From assembly GCA_038502055.1 (NCBI GenBank), contig JAXRKN010000044.1, positions 5,898,501 through 5,962,500 of the forward strand: 64,000 bases of DNA. Reading direction: 5' to 3'. The notes below the pieces were generated by a model. The model was not told where the DNA came from. It saw nothing but the letters and a program-made list of their open reading frames with translations, and ran no database searches. Positions 12,451 through 25,244 of the stretch are shown here, in pieces (within the stretch, counting starts at the first letter, position 1; each line of letters opens with the position of its first letter). The DNA comes from Tanytarsus gracilentus (Eukaryota; Arthropoda; Insecta; Diptera; Chironomidae). Made by a program: the position numbers and the translations under genes.

Positions 12451-14761
12451 ATAGCAGCTATTTATTACGACAATGAATATGGATTATTAATTTGATGAGA
12501 GACACATTCATTATGGCATATAAAAAGCATAAACAACGACGTCTTGTATGCTAGACGCAATTTCTTAATAAAAATATTTCTTAATCGTGCTTGTTGATTC
12601 GCCAAAGCTCTCTCAGCTGCCCTCTATCTGTTCCGCATGTGTACAATTTTTATTACTGTAAAGCTTTGACAAATCAGACACCGTGGCGCTTCTCTCTATT
12701 CATCACAAGCTCTCTCTCTCTCATGCATTAAAGAAATATAAACGAACAGCGAGGATAGAAAATTTATATCCAAAAATAAAATATGCAAATTTATTATTAC
12801 AACCAGATTGTTGTGGTTTGTGGTGTAGATGGGAGTGAAGAAGAGATTTTTTTTGGTCTGCCATTCTCTAGTCATTTAGTCAAGTAAATATCTTTCTTCA
12901 TTTTCAATAATTATCCCACAAACTCCATTACCACAACTCACTATCAATAATAATAATAATATGCATAGCATGGAGATCAAAAACACATTTGAAAATTAAA
13001 TCAAGAGTAATAAATTTATTGTTCTATTTATATGATAATGATATCAAGATGATGAAAAATGCATTAAAATGATAATGATGGAAAATCAATGACGAAAGAA
13101 AATTTTTTGAAACTAAATATTATATTTAAATAATTTATTATTCACACACGCTTAAAAGAACTATTTGAGAAGATGAACTAAAAATATTCTGTAAAAATAA
13201 TCTAAAAAAAGTTTAAATAATATTGAAAGTAATTTTAAGTAGCATTTTAGAAACTTAAAAAATTGAATGAAAAGTGACAAGAAAATTGGTGAAAATATTT
13301 TTTCTGAATCGCAAAATGAAAGTTTCTGCATCCTATACAAAAAAAATATTAGAGAATTATAAAAAGAGTAGAATATTAATCGAGGGAAATTTCCTCATTT
13401 AAGAGATGAGAAAAAATCTTTATTTAAAATCTCTTTCTCAAATGAAAAACTTGTCGTTGCATGCTGTCAAGATTAATTCATTAAATTCAATAAGATCAAA
13501 GAACGGATAGACATGAAAAAATCGTCCACGATATTAAAAAAATTCTAATCAAATGATATTTCTGATGGATACTCGAAGTTTATACCCCAAAGAATTATTT
13601 AGGTCTCAAAATTTTAATTTTATAAATTGTATATTTTTGGCTTTATCCCTCCAGTAACTATTAACCAAAGATCGTGCTTTGCTTAGGCTGTTTTTGTTAT
13701 TATTTATTGAAAAAAAATTATTTCACATTATTTTTAATTCTTTCGTCTTAAAAAAGTTTAGAAAATTTTTGTTTTTTTGCATGATCAAATAAATTTTATT
13801 TTTTATTTAAAAGAAATGCACAAAAGATATTTTTCATGCTCTCTTTTTTCTAAATCCAAACCTGCACTCAGTCAAAATGGAAACTAAAAATAAGCTGAAT
13901 ATTCTTGCATTAAATTTGCACTCACACCTCCCCCAGAGAGAAAGAAAATAATCAAATTTAATATCTACTTATGAAATAATTAAAAAATCCTCCTCACTCT
14001 CTCTTTGAAAAGATGAAAATACTTTTTAATAAAAATCAACAAAAAATTCATTTAAGATTGCGAAAAGAGATGGAAAATTGTAATTTTTATAAAATGAAAG
14101 ATCACAAACTTTAAATGAATGTTGTCAGTGAAACAAAAAAAATTAAAATAAAAATGCTTTAAATGTAGTTTAATGTAATCGTTTTGATTGAAACTCTCTT
14201 TTTTCACATTCATTTAAGATGAAAATGAATATAAAGAATTTCTAACGTTTGATGAATGAAAAATGATAAATAACTTTTTTGAAAATAGAAAATTCTTTCA
14301 TGATTTCTCTCCTCGTGGCGCATCACAGCAGCGATTCATGATATTCTTATTGCATTAAAAAAATTAAATTTTTGAACGTAGAAAAGCATGATTGAAAAAT
14401 AGAAAATGATGATATTCTAATTTGCATTATAACAAACACAAGAAGATAACAACAAAAAATAATTATTAAAAAAACTTCGTGCAATGAAATCAATGAATGT
14501 GGTGCGATAAACGCTAAAATCTGCTAAAATGTACTCGTAGAATAAATCAAGATATAAAAAAAGAGTTTGAAGATATTTTATTTTTTAGATTTCATGAATG
14601 AATAAAAATGGGAAAGGTAAAAAAGAGTTTTGTGAAAGCATTAAAAGTGGTTCATTGAAATAATTGAACGGACAAAAATTAATACAAATAAAAAATTATG
14701 AAAAATCAATGGAATTTTTTGTTTATTTGCTTTTATTTCAGGATAAAACATTTTCCACCTC
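12451..14761. other. AT-rich intergenic region after Asator
   Basis: Contains the Asator 3'UTR with a polyadenylation signal at 12567-12572. Beyond that I see only AT-rich sequence, short microsatellite-like runs (for example ATA repeats near 12945) and no supported gene. Confidence 0.6.
12567..12572 (+). terminator. Asator polyadenylation signal
   Basis: AATAAA 117 nt past the Asator stop codon; the first canonical signal downstream. Confidence 0.6.
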
Positions 14762-16574
14762 CTAATTATTTTTCTTCTTTTTGTTATCACCTTTCTTGCT
14801 CGAAGATTTTTCAGTCTTTTCGTCGGGAATTTTCTTTTTGATCGCTTGACTAATTAGGTCATAAATAGTATAAATAGCACCAAATATCACGAAAGCTATA
14901 TCGAGTGAGAGATAACGGAACCAAGGCATGTCTTGTGCCGACGACTGAATGTGTGGAGCGCCTTTGAATTTAATCACGTACTCAATCCAAAAAATCGCAT
15001 TATCCAGTGGTGAATTCTGATTTGACCGGAAAATCTCAGATTTCGTTTTGACATTTTCATAAATTGTAGCATTACTGAGCACACTTTGAACGGCATTCAT
15101 GAAGGATTCTGCTGTGATGTCTTTCATTGATTGTAACAAACCGATGCCATCACGTTCTACTTTGTGTCCATTCTGATGTTGATCACCGTAGCTTGGGAAC
15201 ACAATTATTGGCTTCGCATACCAAATAGCTTCTTGTATGCCAAATATTCCACCATGTCCGATATAAAGTTTGACATTTTTATGGGCGAGAATGTCGGCTT
15301 GCGGTATCCATTTTCTCGCCATAATGTTTTGAGGAAATTTTGTATTTTCATCTTCCCATTTCCAAATTATTCGCTGCTTTAATTTACTTAAAACTGACAC
15401 CATTGCGTTATACTGATGAGGCGGCATTAACGAGGGATTTAAAAATGTTCCGAATGAAATTAAAATTGCTCCATTTTCAGCTCCATCGAGAAACTCTTGA
15501 ATGTCATTTGGAAGTGGCTCTGTGGGTTTAATGTGGACTCCGGCAATGTCAATCATACCCGGCATCTTTGGACGCGGATAAGACAGCGCTGAGTGACTAT
15601 TCATCAAATGCACGGAAATTTTCTTTTCAAGCTCTTCAACTGACGGCAATTTTCCTCCACGCTGATTTTCTAGATTCTTAAACGCTTCTCTTGCAATTCC
15701 ATTTACTTTTGGATAATAATAAAATTTTCTTCCAATTACATCATACAAGTTGAAAAATATATTTTGAATTCGTTCCCAAAAAGACATTTTTTCCGTGCTG
15801 TAGCTAAAAAAGTGCGGGACATGTGACCAAGGTGTAATATGACCCCTAGCATGATGCATATGTTCGGCATAATCGAGAGTTCCGATTACAACTAGAGGAC
15901 AGTTATACTTGTATGAGAAAACATTTAAAGATTCTTGTTGAAATTGTTCGCTAATCACGAGATCAAAATTTAAATTTTCTTCCTCAATAAATTTTTTAAC
16001 TGGCGGCGAATCGAAGAAAAATTTAGTTGTGACAAGTCCAAAATTCCATAACGAAGAAATTTTAAAGAAAACCCCTTCACCGACATCTCGAGTGAAATAA
16101 CTGCTCATGTTCACATTGGCATCCCAATCCCACGGTGGGTCAACTAATATTTCACGGTAATTTTTCGAGGTCGTTTTAAGGGGATAATGAGTAATTGTTG
16201 TAACCTCGTGGCCTCGACTCAAAAGCTAAAAAATGATAAAAATGTTAGTCGAGAAAATTTTAGGGGTCACTTGCAAATTATGTCACTCTAAACTAGAACT
16301 GAATTTTAAATGCTCAAAATATTTATCAAAAGTTTGACAGGTATAAAAAATTGTGACTTAATATTCAGATGACCCTCAAATATGTTATCTTACTTTATTA
16401 ATAATAGGTTCAAACATCAACCAATGACTTTTTCCGGGAAATGCAATTGGAAATAAAATCTTCGATGACGATGTGCCGGCAATGAATATCGAAGCGAAAA
16501 ATAATAACACAAGTTTCTGAAAGTGTAGAGAAAAATGAAAATAATCACATACTCGCTTTGTCGACACGTACCAT
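14762..16574 (-). CDS. UDP-glycosyltransferase (UGT), apparently active
   Basis: Transfers a sugar from a UDP-sugar to small lipophilic acceptors in the ER membrane. Exons on the complement: 16574-16572 (the ATG alone), 16516-16394, 16225-14762; predicted 529 residues, normal for insect UGTs. The N-terminal signal peptide (MKLVLLFFASIFIAG) only appears when the ATG is spliced to the next exon over a 55-nt intron. Catalytic His is in GKSHW (residue 32), followed by SRGHEVTTIT. The UGT signature is present: IGHGGIFGIQEAIWYAKP, then a GDQHQNG sugar-binding segment. A C-terminal membrane helix is followed by a long Lys-rich cytosolic tail, typical of ER UGTs. Candidate polyadenylation signals lie at 14727-14722 and 14737-14732. 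It faces a second UGT at 17560 across a roughly 1-kb divergent spacer. Confidence 0.93.
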
Positions 16575-17559
16575 TTTTCTCTATGATGATGTTTTTCAGG
16601 TCAATAAACTTCTTTGCACGAATTAAATGTTAAATTACTCGATAAAATTTAAACTAATTAAAAATTTAACAACAAATAGTGTAGAACGAATTTTTAAGAA
16701 AAATTAAATAAAATAAAATATGGGTCGAACACGTTTAAAACCGTGCACTTGACGAGACTTATGACCGCATCACTCGAATGATGTGGAGAAACTAAAGAAA
16801 GAGAGAAATAAATATATTTCGTGTCTCTCTCTCTCTCAGAATTAAAAAGCTTTTAAGTCTATTTATATTTGAGAGTAATGCGCTTATCTTTTTGATGAAT
16901 GAGATATTTTAAATAAAATTATGTTGTACTTTAATTAAATCGTATGGAATGTAAAATCTAAACAGAAATCTAGCTGTTAATTTTTACTTACAAAATTCTG
17001 TTTTAAAATTTACAATTTCGCACTAACGAAAATTTGGAGATTTTAAAATATTTGAATTTTTAAACTCACTAAAAAGCTAAAAAAAATTCAGAGTAAAAAA
17101 CTTACGTTTGACTCCGAAACACTTGTTAAATTTTTCATATGTTTTCAATTCCAATATTAAGCAATTTTTTCCATCACCGTATACTTTTTCGAATTTCCAG
17201 ATGAAATTTATTTGAGATAATTTTAGTTCAAGATCGATTTTGAAAGGGACAACATTAAAAATATTAATTGCAAAATTATTTAGGTATTTAAAATTAAAGA
17301 ATTATTTTTAACGCTTTCACCTTATATTTATTTGGATCTAAATTTGACATGAAGGTGTTTTTGATTATCATTTTTCAGTTTTTAAATTAAAAAAGTATTT
17401 TAAATTTATTTTTATAGTTTGACGTGTAAAACCTTGAAAAGTTTAAAAATCTTAATTTGACACAACTTTAAGATTTTTTTTGATTAAATTAAAAAAAGGG
17501 AAATTTTTAAGTTCACATAAAAAAATTTACTTCTCAGGACCCTGAACAGACCTCACAAA
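16575..17559. promoter_or_regulatory. Divergent intergenic spacer between the two UGT genes
   Basis: This 985-bp AT-rich spacer lies between two UGT genes transcribed away from each other, so it should hold both promoters. On the minus strand a TATAAATAG motif at 16867-16859 lies 285 nt upstream of the UGT start, next to a CT/GA run (about 16822-16839). No comparable core promoter was picked out for the plus-strand gene. Confidence 0.4.
16859..16867 (-). promoter_or_regulatory. Candidate TATA box for the minus-strand UGT
   Basis: TATAAATAG on the minus strand; no clear TCAGT-type initiator 25-35 nt downstream, so only suggestive. Confidence 0.3.
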
Positions 17560-19206
17560 ATGCTCATCAAACTTATTGCCATATCACTGGTGATGTCATC
17601 AATTGATGCTTGGAATATTTTGGTGCTCGCTCCATTTCCAATTTATTCACGATGGAGGTACATTGAAAATTTCATCGATAATCTTCTTGCAAATGAAAAT
17701 GCAGTCACTGTCATCACACCATATGATTATAGCAAAATAAATGAAAAATATTTTAGTTTTGTAATCAATGAATTTCCCATCGAAGAATATTGTGAGTAAT
17801 GTGCTTATAGTAAATTAAAAAATTAATTGATTAAACTTCATTTAAAAGATTCTTCGAAGGATCTTTTTACTGGAAAATTTGATAGTGACATCACACATCT
17901 TCAAACCTTATATAAAATTGGTCTTATGGTGTCTGAAAATGCATTGAACGACACCGGCGTAAAAAAGTTTATTCGAAACAAAAATCAAAAGTATGATTTA
18001 GTTCTCGCCGACCACATGCTTCAAGATTCGCTCTTTATTTTTGCTAAAAAGTTTAACTGTCCAATCATAACGCTTGGCATTGATGGATATACAAGCTATA
18101 TGGATGAATCAATGGGTATTTCGACTCCGTACACTCTCATTCCACACACAATCACAAAATATGACAACAAAATGGGCTACATGCAAAGATGCTACAATGC
18201 TTTGCTTTACATGTATGAAGGAGCTGTAAGGAAATTTTCCTATCTACCCGCGCAAAATAAGTTGGTGAGAAAATACTTCAAAGAAGCTTTTCCTGATGGC
18301 AAAATACCAGACGTCTCCGATGTTCAAATTTCGGCAATTTTAGTTAATTCACACAGAAATTATGTGGCGAGACCTAAATTGGTGACACAAGTCGATATCG
18401 CAGGAGCTCACATTGGGAAAACAAACAGAGCAATTTCAAAAGATTTGCAAGAAATTTATGAGACTGCAAATGAAGTCATTTACTTTTCTCTCGGATCTTA
18501 TTCTCCATCAGAAATGCCAAAAGAAAAGTTTGATGCAATTGTTAAGGCTCTCACTGATACGAATAGACTTGTTTTTATGCAGTATGATGATGACTTTATA
18601 AAACCCTCCAATATCGTTCTTAGACAATATTTCCCTCAAAATGACATTCTTGCAAAATCAAAGGTTAAACTTTTTATAACAAATGGTTAGCATTTAAAAA
18701 AGTTTTAGTTTTTCTTATTTAATAATTTAATTTTCTTAGGCGGCACCCTTAGCTATCAAGAAGCAGTAAAAAATCGCGTTCCGATGATCATCATCCCTTT
18801 CACTGGTGAACAATTTAGAAATGGTTTACGTGCTGAAAAAGACAAAATCGGTTCAATGATTTTGTTCGATGACCTCAATGCCGACTTGCTTAAAAATAAA
18901 ATCGATGCCATTTTGAAGGATGGTTCTTATTATCAAAATTTAAAGAATGCAGCTGAAGATTTCACAAGCAACCCTGTAGAACCGATGAAAGAGGCAATGT
19001 TTTGGATTGAAAATGTGATTAAAAACCAAGGAGCAGCGAGATTGGACTCATCGCATCTCTCATCGATTCAACGTTGTGGAATTGATGTCGCTGCATTTTA
19101 TATTGGACTCATTTTGATTTTCATAATCTTCTGGGCAATTTTAATCACCATCCTTGTCAAGCGCTATCGCCAGAAGCAAGAGAAAGGAAAATTTAAATAT
19201 TATTAA
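17560..19206 (+). CDS. UDP-glycosyltransferase-like protein, probable pseudoenzyme
   Basis: UGT family protein in three exons: 17560-17791, 17849-18685, 18740-19206 (introns of 57 and 54 nt), predicted 511 residues. It has a signal peptide (MLIKLIAISLVMSSIDA), a UGT-like N-terminal domain, the C-terminal UGT signature region and a final membrane helix (FYIGLILIFIIFWAILIT) with a basic tail. Key positions differ from its neighbour: the catalytic His of SHW is Arg (YSRW, residue 31); the His of the HGG signature is Asn (TNGG, N356); and the sugar-contacting Asp of GDQ is Glu (GEQ, about E380). The RGHEVT segment is ENAVT. The frame is intact with no stops, so it looks maintained as a protein, but ordinary UGT catalysis is unlikely. 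It could act as a binding or scaffold partner; that is inference. Confidence 0.9.
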
Positions 19207-19517
19207 GGTTTTTTTTGATTTGGCGAAAGCTGTTGAAATTATTGATGAAAGCACATTTTTTTTGAGGAATAAAAAGACTTGAAATAAAAAAAATTGAATT
19301 AAGATTAAAATATGTAAAATATTAGAACTTGGAATTAAATTTAATTTCTTTTTTAAAAAAAAATAGCTAATCGAGAAACTTTCAAAAGCTTCTTAACAAT
19401 AATCTTTTTCAACGTTTTTATAAATTTCAAATTATCTCAGCGGGATCGTGTGACTAAAAGTTTATTTATTTTTCATTTTTTCTTAAATTCACAAAAAAAA
19501 TAAGAAAATCAGAAAAT

Positions 19518-22500
19518 ATGGCTGAATTTCCATCGGAATTGCTAGCAACAGCGCAACCACTTATCGGATTTTATGGATTAGACACGAATAATGCCTCGCA
19601 TAAGGCTATTTTCGATTCTTTTAATCGTGGCGGAGAACGGTGATTAAAAAAAAATATTTTCAAAAACAAATAATTTAAAATGTCTTTAATAGTAATAATA
19701 ATAATAATAAAATGTTACTTCCTTCTTTTCAGACCTTCCATTCAGTATAAAATCATCCCAAATGGCTATGAATTTCCTACTAAGAAACCAAAGCGACAAA
19801 GTTTCGAGTGGTATAGCCCGAAATTTATTCTCAAGAAAAATTGGCTTTTAAAATATCAACACGTCATACCTGCTCTAGTAGAAAACACTTAAATTCTCTC
19901 TTAATTCTTTACTTAAAACTAAAATTTTAGATTGTTGTCTACATCGAACTTGAATGGAAAGAACCACAATGGTCGGAAAAGCTCGTTCAATGCTCAACAA
20001 TGATACAACAGTTAAAGACAAAACTACAGGATCGCCAAACGCGACTTGCTCTTGTGCTGCTTCACAAATCAGTGCCAGTTTTAGCTAGCGATGACATGAT
20101 TGCTACTGAGCGTGCTCAAGCTCTAGCGAATGCATGTGAGATCAACACTAAAAATATATACGTGCTTCCAGTGAACGATCAAAGCTTAATATCGTACACA
20201 ATTCGTCTTGAGTCGGCATTTTTAGAGCTCGCACAATCCTTTTATATTGGCATGCTAAAGAATTATCGATCACATCAGACCGGTTCGCATCATCAAACTT
20301 TAAAAGTCAGACATCAGTTTAAAATGGGATTTATTTCTGAGCTCAGAAATTTGGATTTTTCTACGGCTTTGAAGCATTACACGCAAGCATACGCAAATCT
20401 TGAAAACATTCGTGTTGTTGACACAAACTGCTTAGAAATTAAAACCATTGCTGGCTTCATAAGTTATAAAATTTGTCGGTTAATGTTCAAACTTAATCTT
20501 CCTCGTGACTCAATCACTCAGTTTAAGGCGCACATTGAAAAATATAAGGCGAGAACTGGATTTAAGGAACTTCTCTTTGAGCATCATGGATGGCTGTCGC
20601 TGCAGTTCAGTTATTTTGGTGAACTCTTTAATGAGGCCGTTAAAAATGGACTCGCTGCTATTCAAACTCAAAATCCTGCAATTTATTATTCGAAGGCTGC
20701 TGAACACGTTTACAAGAGACGAGAAATTTTCATCCAGAGCTGTGGTAAATTTTTTAATTTTCATGTTTTAACTTTAATTGTGAAAAATTTTAATTATAGC
20801 CTCAATGCCAGTTCCTCTATCATCTGAGCCGGCATCACCAACTTCTCAATATTCACTTCTGTATAGCGACTTCTTTGGTGTTCGAAATGGAAATGATCGA
20901 GACCAAAATATTGATCAGCAAATTATCGCTTTGGTTCGTGAGATGGAAGGAAAATATAATTACTCGGTAAGATATTAATAAATTTGACCGATCTGTCATA
21001 AAACCTTCATAAAATTATAGGCTGTAATCATCAATTTACTGAGTCAAGCTATGTCGCAATTTAAAATCTATAGATGCGGTCGATCTCGTAAGAAGTGTGC
21101 GGTGATGATGGCTGATGAGTACTTCAAGAGTGGCGAATACACGAAGGCATTGACGTAAGTGATTTTATTCCTTTTTTATGTTCATAATTTGATCGTTAAA
21201 TTTTAGGCTTTACTCATTAATGGTTCAAGATTATCGTCAAGAAAAATGGTATACAATTTTTACCGAGATTTTAATGAAAACCATTCAGTCGGCATCTCTT
21301 GCGGCATCTGTTAATGATTTAGTATCGAGCAGCATTGAAGCTTTATCTAGCAACATAAAAATTACGCTTAACGAACGTCAACAAATTCTCGAGAACTTGT
21401 GGAAAGTTTTTAATGTAAGCTTTGATAAAATTTAAGTAAAGATTGAAAAATTTTAATATATGTTTTAGAATTCAGCACCGACTTATCAAAATCAAATTGC
21501 GCCCGAGATAATTGAGAGCTGGAAAGAAGCCCTCGTTAGTCATCGATCACCAGTGTGTGTGAATTTAGACGACATTCCGAAATTAATTGACTGCAAATTT
21601 AGCTTCAACAGTAATCAAGTCAAATTTACCGAGTCAACGGGCTTTTTCATTTATCTTCGCTCAAACTCGGAAGTTCCGATTAAAATTGGAAAAATTCTTG
21701 CAGTTTTAACGTCAACCAATGGAATCAATCAAAAAGTCGAAGCGCTCACTGGATTTCCATATGAGTTTGACATATCGAAAAAGACCGAAAAGCTCGGTGA
21801 AACTTTCAAAGCTCACGACTTTATTTTGGAAAATGGAAAATGCTTCAAATTTGAGCTTGAGATGAAAGCTGGAACGTTTATTGAAAATTCTGAGATTACA
21901 GTAAATATAATTTATTTAAAAATTAATTATAAATTTTTAATTCTTTTTAATATTTTAGGTTACTAATGTTGAACTAATCATGGGAACTGAAAAGATTTCA
22001 GCTGTTTTAAAAATTCAAAAATCCTTGAATTATGTAAAATCATTTTACACATACAACACTCAAGCAGATTATTTGGAGTTTGTCAAAATAATCAGGACTT
22101 GCTATATCATTCCAACGTATGCCCCAAAATTTATATACACTGAAAAATGTTAAAATTTCTCTTTTAGATTCCATTTAACATCATCAATTGTCCAGAAGCA
22201 GCCAATGCTATTAAATGAATACTACAAAATTCAAATAAATTTGACAAACACTCACAATGACACTTTAAGGAACGTCATTGCTAAAGTTTTTCTCCCGTTG
22301 AATGCAAAAAATCGCGTTTTCCTGACAAAAAGTGCAGCAGAAGCTCAAACAAAGTTGAGCTCGTGCATTCAATTTCAAGTTGGCGAGATGCCAGCCAATT
22401 CAAATATGACAATAGATTATTTTATAATTAGCATGACTGAGGGAAATATTGAGTTGAAACAATCGTTATGCTATGAGGTCATTGACACATCTGACTCAAA

Positions 22501-23808
22501 CACAGTCACCAGCGCAGAAAAAGAAGGATCACCCACAGAAGCGACTGCACCAACAACATTTACTGGCAGTGAAGAACATCTCGACATAATGGTCGAGAGA
22601 TTGGAAAATAATGTCGTTAGAAAACGTCACGATGACATCTTAATAGTCCCGTGTGTTGAAGAATTTAGTTTCGAATCCAAATTTTACACGCTTGATCGAA
22701 AACCGCTTATAACTTGCTATGAAAATGAAGAATTTCTCATGCGAATTTGCATGAAGACTAAATCACCATTTAACATTGACATTCTTGATGCATATTTCAT
22801 TGCTGATCCGAACATAAGTGAAAAATCTAATTTTAATGGCAATTTTACTAAATCGAACATCAGTCGAGGATCAATTATGGAGAATGTTTTGACATTGAGT
22901 CCTCTCCATACAACTTCAGATTGGATTACTAAGGAAAAATTGAAAGAACTCGCAAACGCCGATGTATCAAATCTTTTCGCAAAATCTAAAATTGATTTGA
23001 ATGTTTTAAAAGATAAAACAAATGAAATTCAAACTGCAACGAAAGATGAAGAAGATCCTTTTAGTATCAAGAAGAAGGATCTAAAATCTGTTGATTATAA
23101 CACAATTAGCGATGAGAAATTAAACATTAACAATTGTTTGGATGTTGTCGATTTAATGCCAGATGCGTCGCATAAAAAGGGATTTTTCAACGCTAAAATT
23201 AATGTTCTCCAGGGAAAAACGATTGTTGATCAAAGTAAAAAGTTTGGATTGTATTGCATAAAGTGGCGAAAGTCGAGCAGCGAAATAGTTAACGAATCGA
23301 AATTTTTGATCGAGGGAGTTGGTGAGTGATCTTTAATTCAAGAATAATTAATAATTTAGAATATTTTTTAGACGTCATCAAACCACTTTTAAACATTTAC
23401 TGTACGTCCCTTCAAAAACGAGTGTTTGTCAAGGAGGTTTTCACTTATAGGATTCTTATTAAAAATCCTCACGATGAAATTCTTCATTTAATAGCCACCA
23501 TTGGAAGCTCCGATGGCTTTATGCTAGCTGGTCACAAGCAACTAACTTTAACAATATTTCCACATTCTGAATATGAACTCACCTACAACTTGTATCCGCT
23601 CAAAGCTAATTTTCAAAAGTTGCCGGAAATTAAGTTGGAAATTAGAAATTACAACGAGGAACAAACTGTTGCTGTGAGTGGGGAGAAAGAAGCTGAAAGT
23701 GCTCAAGTGAGTGATTTAACTAAAAAGCAAAATGAGTTAAATGAACTCCTCGAAAGATGGCTTCCGAAATTAATTTTCGTCCATCCACCGAGCAGAAAAA
23801 TTGCGTAA
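19518..23808 (+). CDS. gry: TRAPP complex subunit 11 (gryzun / TRAPPC11)
   Basis: Subunit of the metazoan TRAPP tethering complex, acting in ER-to-Golgi traffic and autophagy. Ten exons: 19518-19639, 19733-19877, 19931-20744, 20800-20966, 21021-21154, 21207-21414, 21469-21900, 21959-22116, 22168-23321, 23372-23808; all phases agree, 1,256 residues, close to family length. The N-terminus (PSELLATAQPLIGFYGL) and VVYIELEW segment are typical; the middle matches the foie-gras helical region (FKMGFISELRNLDFSTALKH; later CAVMMADEYFKSGEYTKAL), and the C-terminal half is the beta-rich gryzun region. Its stop lies 19 bp from the stop of the convergent gene at 23828, and its likely poly(A) signal is inside that gene. 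Confidence 0.95.
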
Positions 23809-23827
23809 AGTTGTGCAATTTTAATTT

Positions 23828-24940
23828 TTATTGAATAAATTCATTTAAATGATCATGGAAGTACTCGACGAGTGAACTTTCTTGCATAAGTTGAATTTTA
23901 GTGCGTAGATCATTCTTAAATCCTTTCCACGCTTTATTTTTGACCTTTTTGATGGTTATAGAATTTTGTCCATTAACTTTCCTAAATCTATCTTCGATTG
24001 TGATGAATTTTTTGACGTGATCTCTCGATTTTATGCTGGATAGCGAGTGAACATAGTCATCTTCCGTTTTAATTTTATTTCGAGCAATAGGTGTGTAGTC
24101 TTCAATCTCAGATTCAATTGCGATGTCTATAAGATTTGATGAAATCTCGACAACATCGGAAGAGAATTCTTTTTTTATAGCTCCAAAAATATTTAAACTC
24201 TTTGAACGATTTGAGAGAAGATTTTGGATTTCTGCCTCGCTTGTTAGCATTTTATAATCATAAGTTTCATTCACTATAAATTCATTGTACTCGCATCCAA
24301 GCCACTCATTTAATTGATTGGGAAATGAACAATTGTTGGCATCCCATTCGATGTTGTCATTGAATTTTAGTTGATCTCTAAATTTTATTAGATTATTGAA
24401 GAGATTAACTGACATTCTGCACATGGATCGAAAAATGTCCCAAATTTTACCGAGCGATGACACAAACACGCTTCCTTTAATATAAAAACTTCCAGTTCGA
24501 ATGTAGCCGAGAAAGAATTTGACGGATTTTTTGGCACACACGACGACTCTAATTAAAAGTTTTGCGAGTCCTTGCAGCTTTATTAACACATAGTCTAAAT
24601 TCTGACGATGAGGTAAATTGACAGACTTTGGTTCATCCGAAACGTAGCTATTGAAGGCTTCCAATACACCAAGAATGTCCATCCGTTGATATCGATTAGC
24701 CGCTTGTTGAGTTTTTTTCATCTCTTGAAATCCCCTCAACATTCTAAATTGATCTCTTCCGATATAAATGAAACGCGATAGTTGTTCAATTTCTGAATCG
24801 AGATCGTCCACGTGATTAAAATAATTAATTCCATCCTCGAGTAGCTTCTTGAACTCAATAACGTTAAATTTTTTTCGACATATCTCAAAGTTTAATAAAC
24901 TCGGCATTGCCAAGTTGATCTCGTTCCAGTGATCATTCAT
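23828..24940 (-). CDS. Nucleolus and neural progenitor protein (NEPRO)-like
   Basis: Intronless 370-residue protein. I recognise the arrangement of NEPRO (DUF4477 family), a nucleolar protein linked to ribosome biogenesis and RNase MRP/P function in vertebrates: an N-terminal region with short helices (SRFIYIGRDQFRMLRGFQEM), then a 'ML..L' segment and a hydrophobic helical block (LIKLQGLAKLLIRVVVCAKK, then GYIRTGSFYIKGSVFVSSL), then an acidic/basic tail rich in Lys (KKVKNKAWKGFKNDLRTK). The hydrophobic block could be mistaken for membrane helices. It converges on TRAPPC11 with almost no 3' spacer and diverges from the HHAT gene 304 bp away. Family call is by pattern; the alternative is an uncharacterised insect protein. 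Confidence 0.6.
   Translation of the reverse strand: MNDHWNEINLAMPSLLNFEICRKKFNVIEFKKLLEDGINYFNHVDDLDSEIEQLSRFIYIGRDQFRMLRGFQEMKKTQQAANRYQRMDILGVLEAFNSYVSDEPKSVNLPHRQNLDYVLIKLQGLAKLLIRVVVCAKKSVKFFLGYIRTGSFYIKGSVFVSSLGKIWDIFRSMCRMSVNLFNNLIKFRDQLKFNDNIEWDANNCSFPNQLNEWLGCEYNEFIVNETYDYKMLTSEAEIQNLLSNRSKSLNIFGAIKKEFSSDVVEISSNLIDIAIESEIEDYTPIARNKIKTEDDYVHSLSSIKSRDHVKKFITIEDRFRKVNGQNSITIKKVKNKAWKGFKNDLRTKIQLMQESSLVEYFHDHLNEFIQ
23834..23839 (+). terminator. Likely TRAPPC11 polyadenylation signal
   Basis: AATAAA 26-31 nt past the TRAPPC11 stop, lying inside the last codons of the opposite-strand NEPRO-like gene. Confidence 0.55.
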
Positions 24941-25244
24941 AATTTTTTAATTTTTTGAATTTCCCGCACTTGTATTCAGAGTCTTCTGCGATGAGGCAGA
25001 AATAAAAAAAAAATGTAGATAAAGTTTTTTAGAATATCGAATGTAATAGAAAGTAATAAAGTTGAATTTCTACTCACTCATAAACATCAATCAGTTGTTG
25101 TCTCATTCAGCACAAAATTGTTGTAGGTAAAGTTTTAATTGTGTACAAATTTAATTTAAAAATATTTCTCGGCTTTACATTTTTTTGCTTTAAAAACAAA
25201 ATGATTTAAATTTTTTCAATATCGTTACAGTTTAAGACACCAAA
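24941..25244. promoter_or_regulatory. Divergent promoter spacer, NEPRO-like / HHAT
   Basis: A 304-bp AT-rich spacer between two start codons pointing apart, so both promoters should be here. A possible 5'UTR acceptor (ATCGTTACAG) ends at 25230 just before the HHAT start, suggesting a leader intron. Confidence 0.4.
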
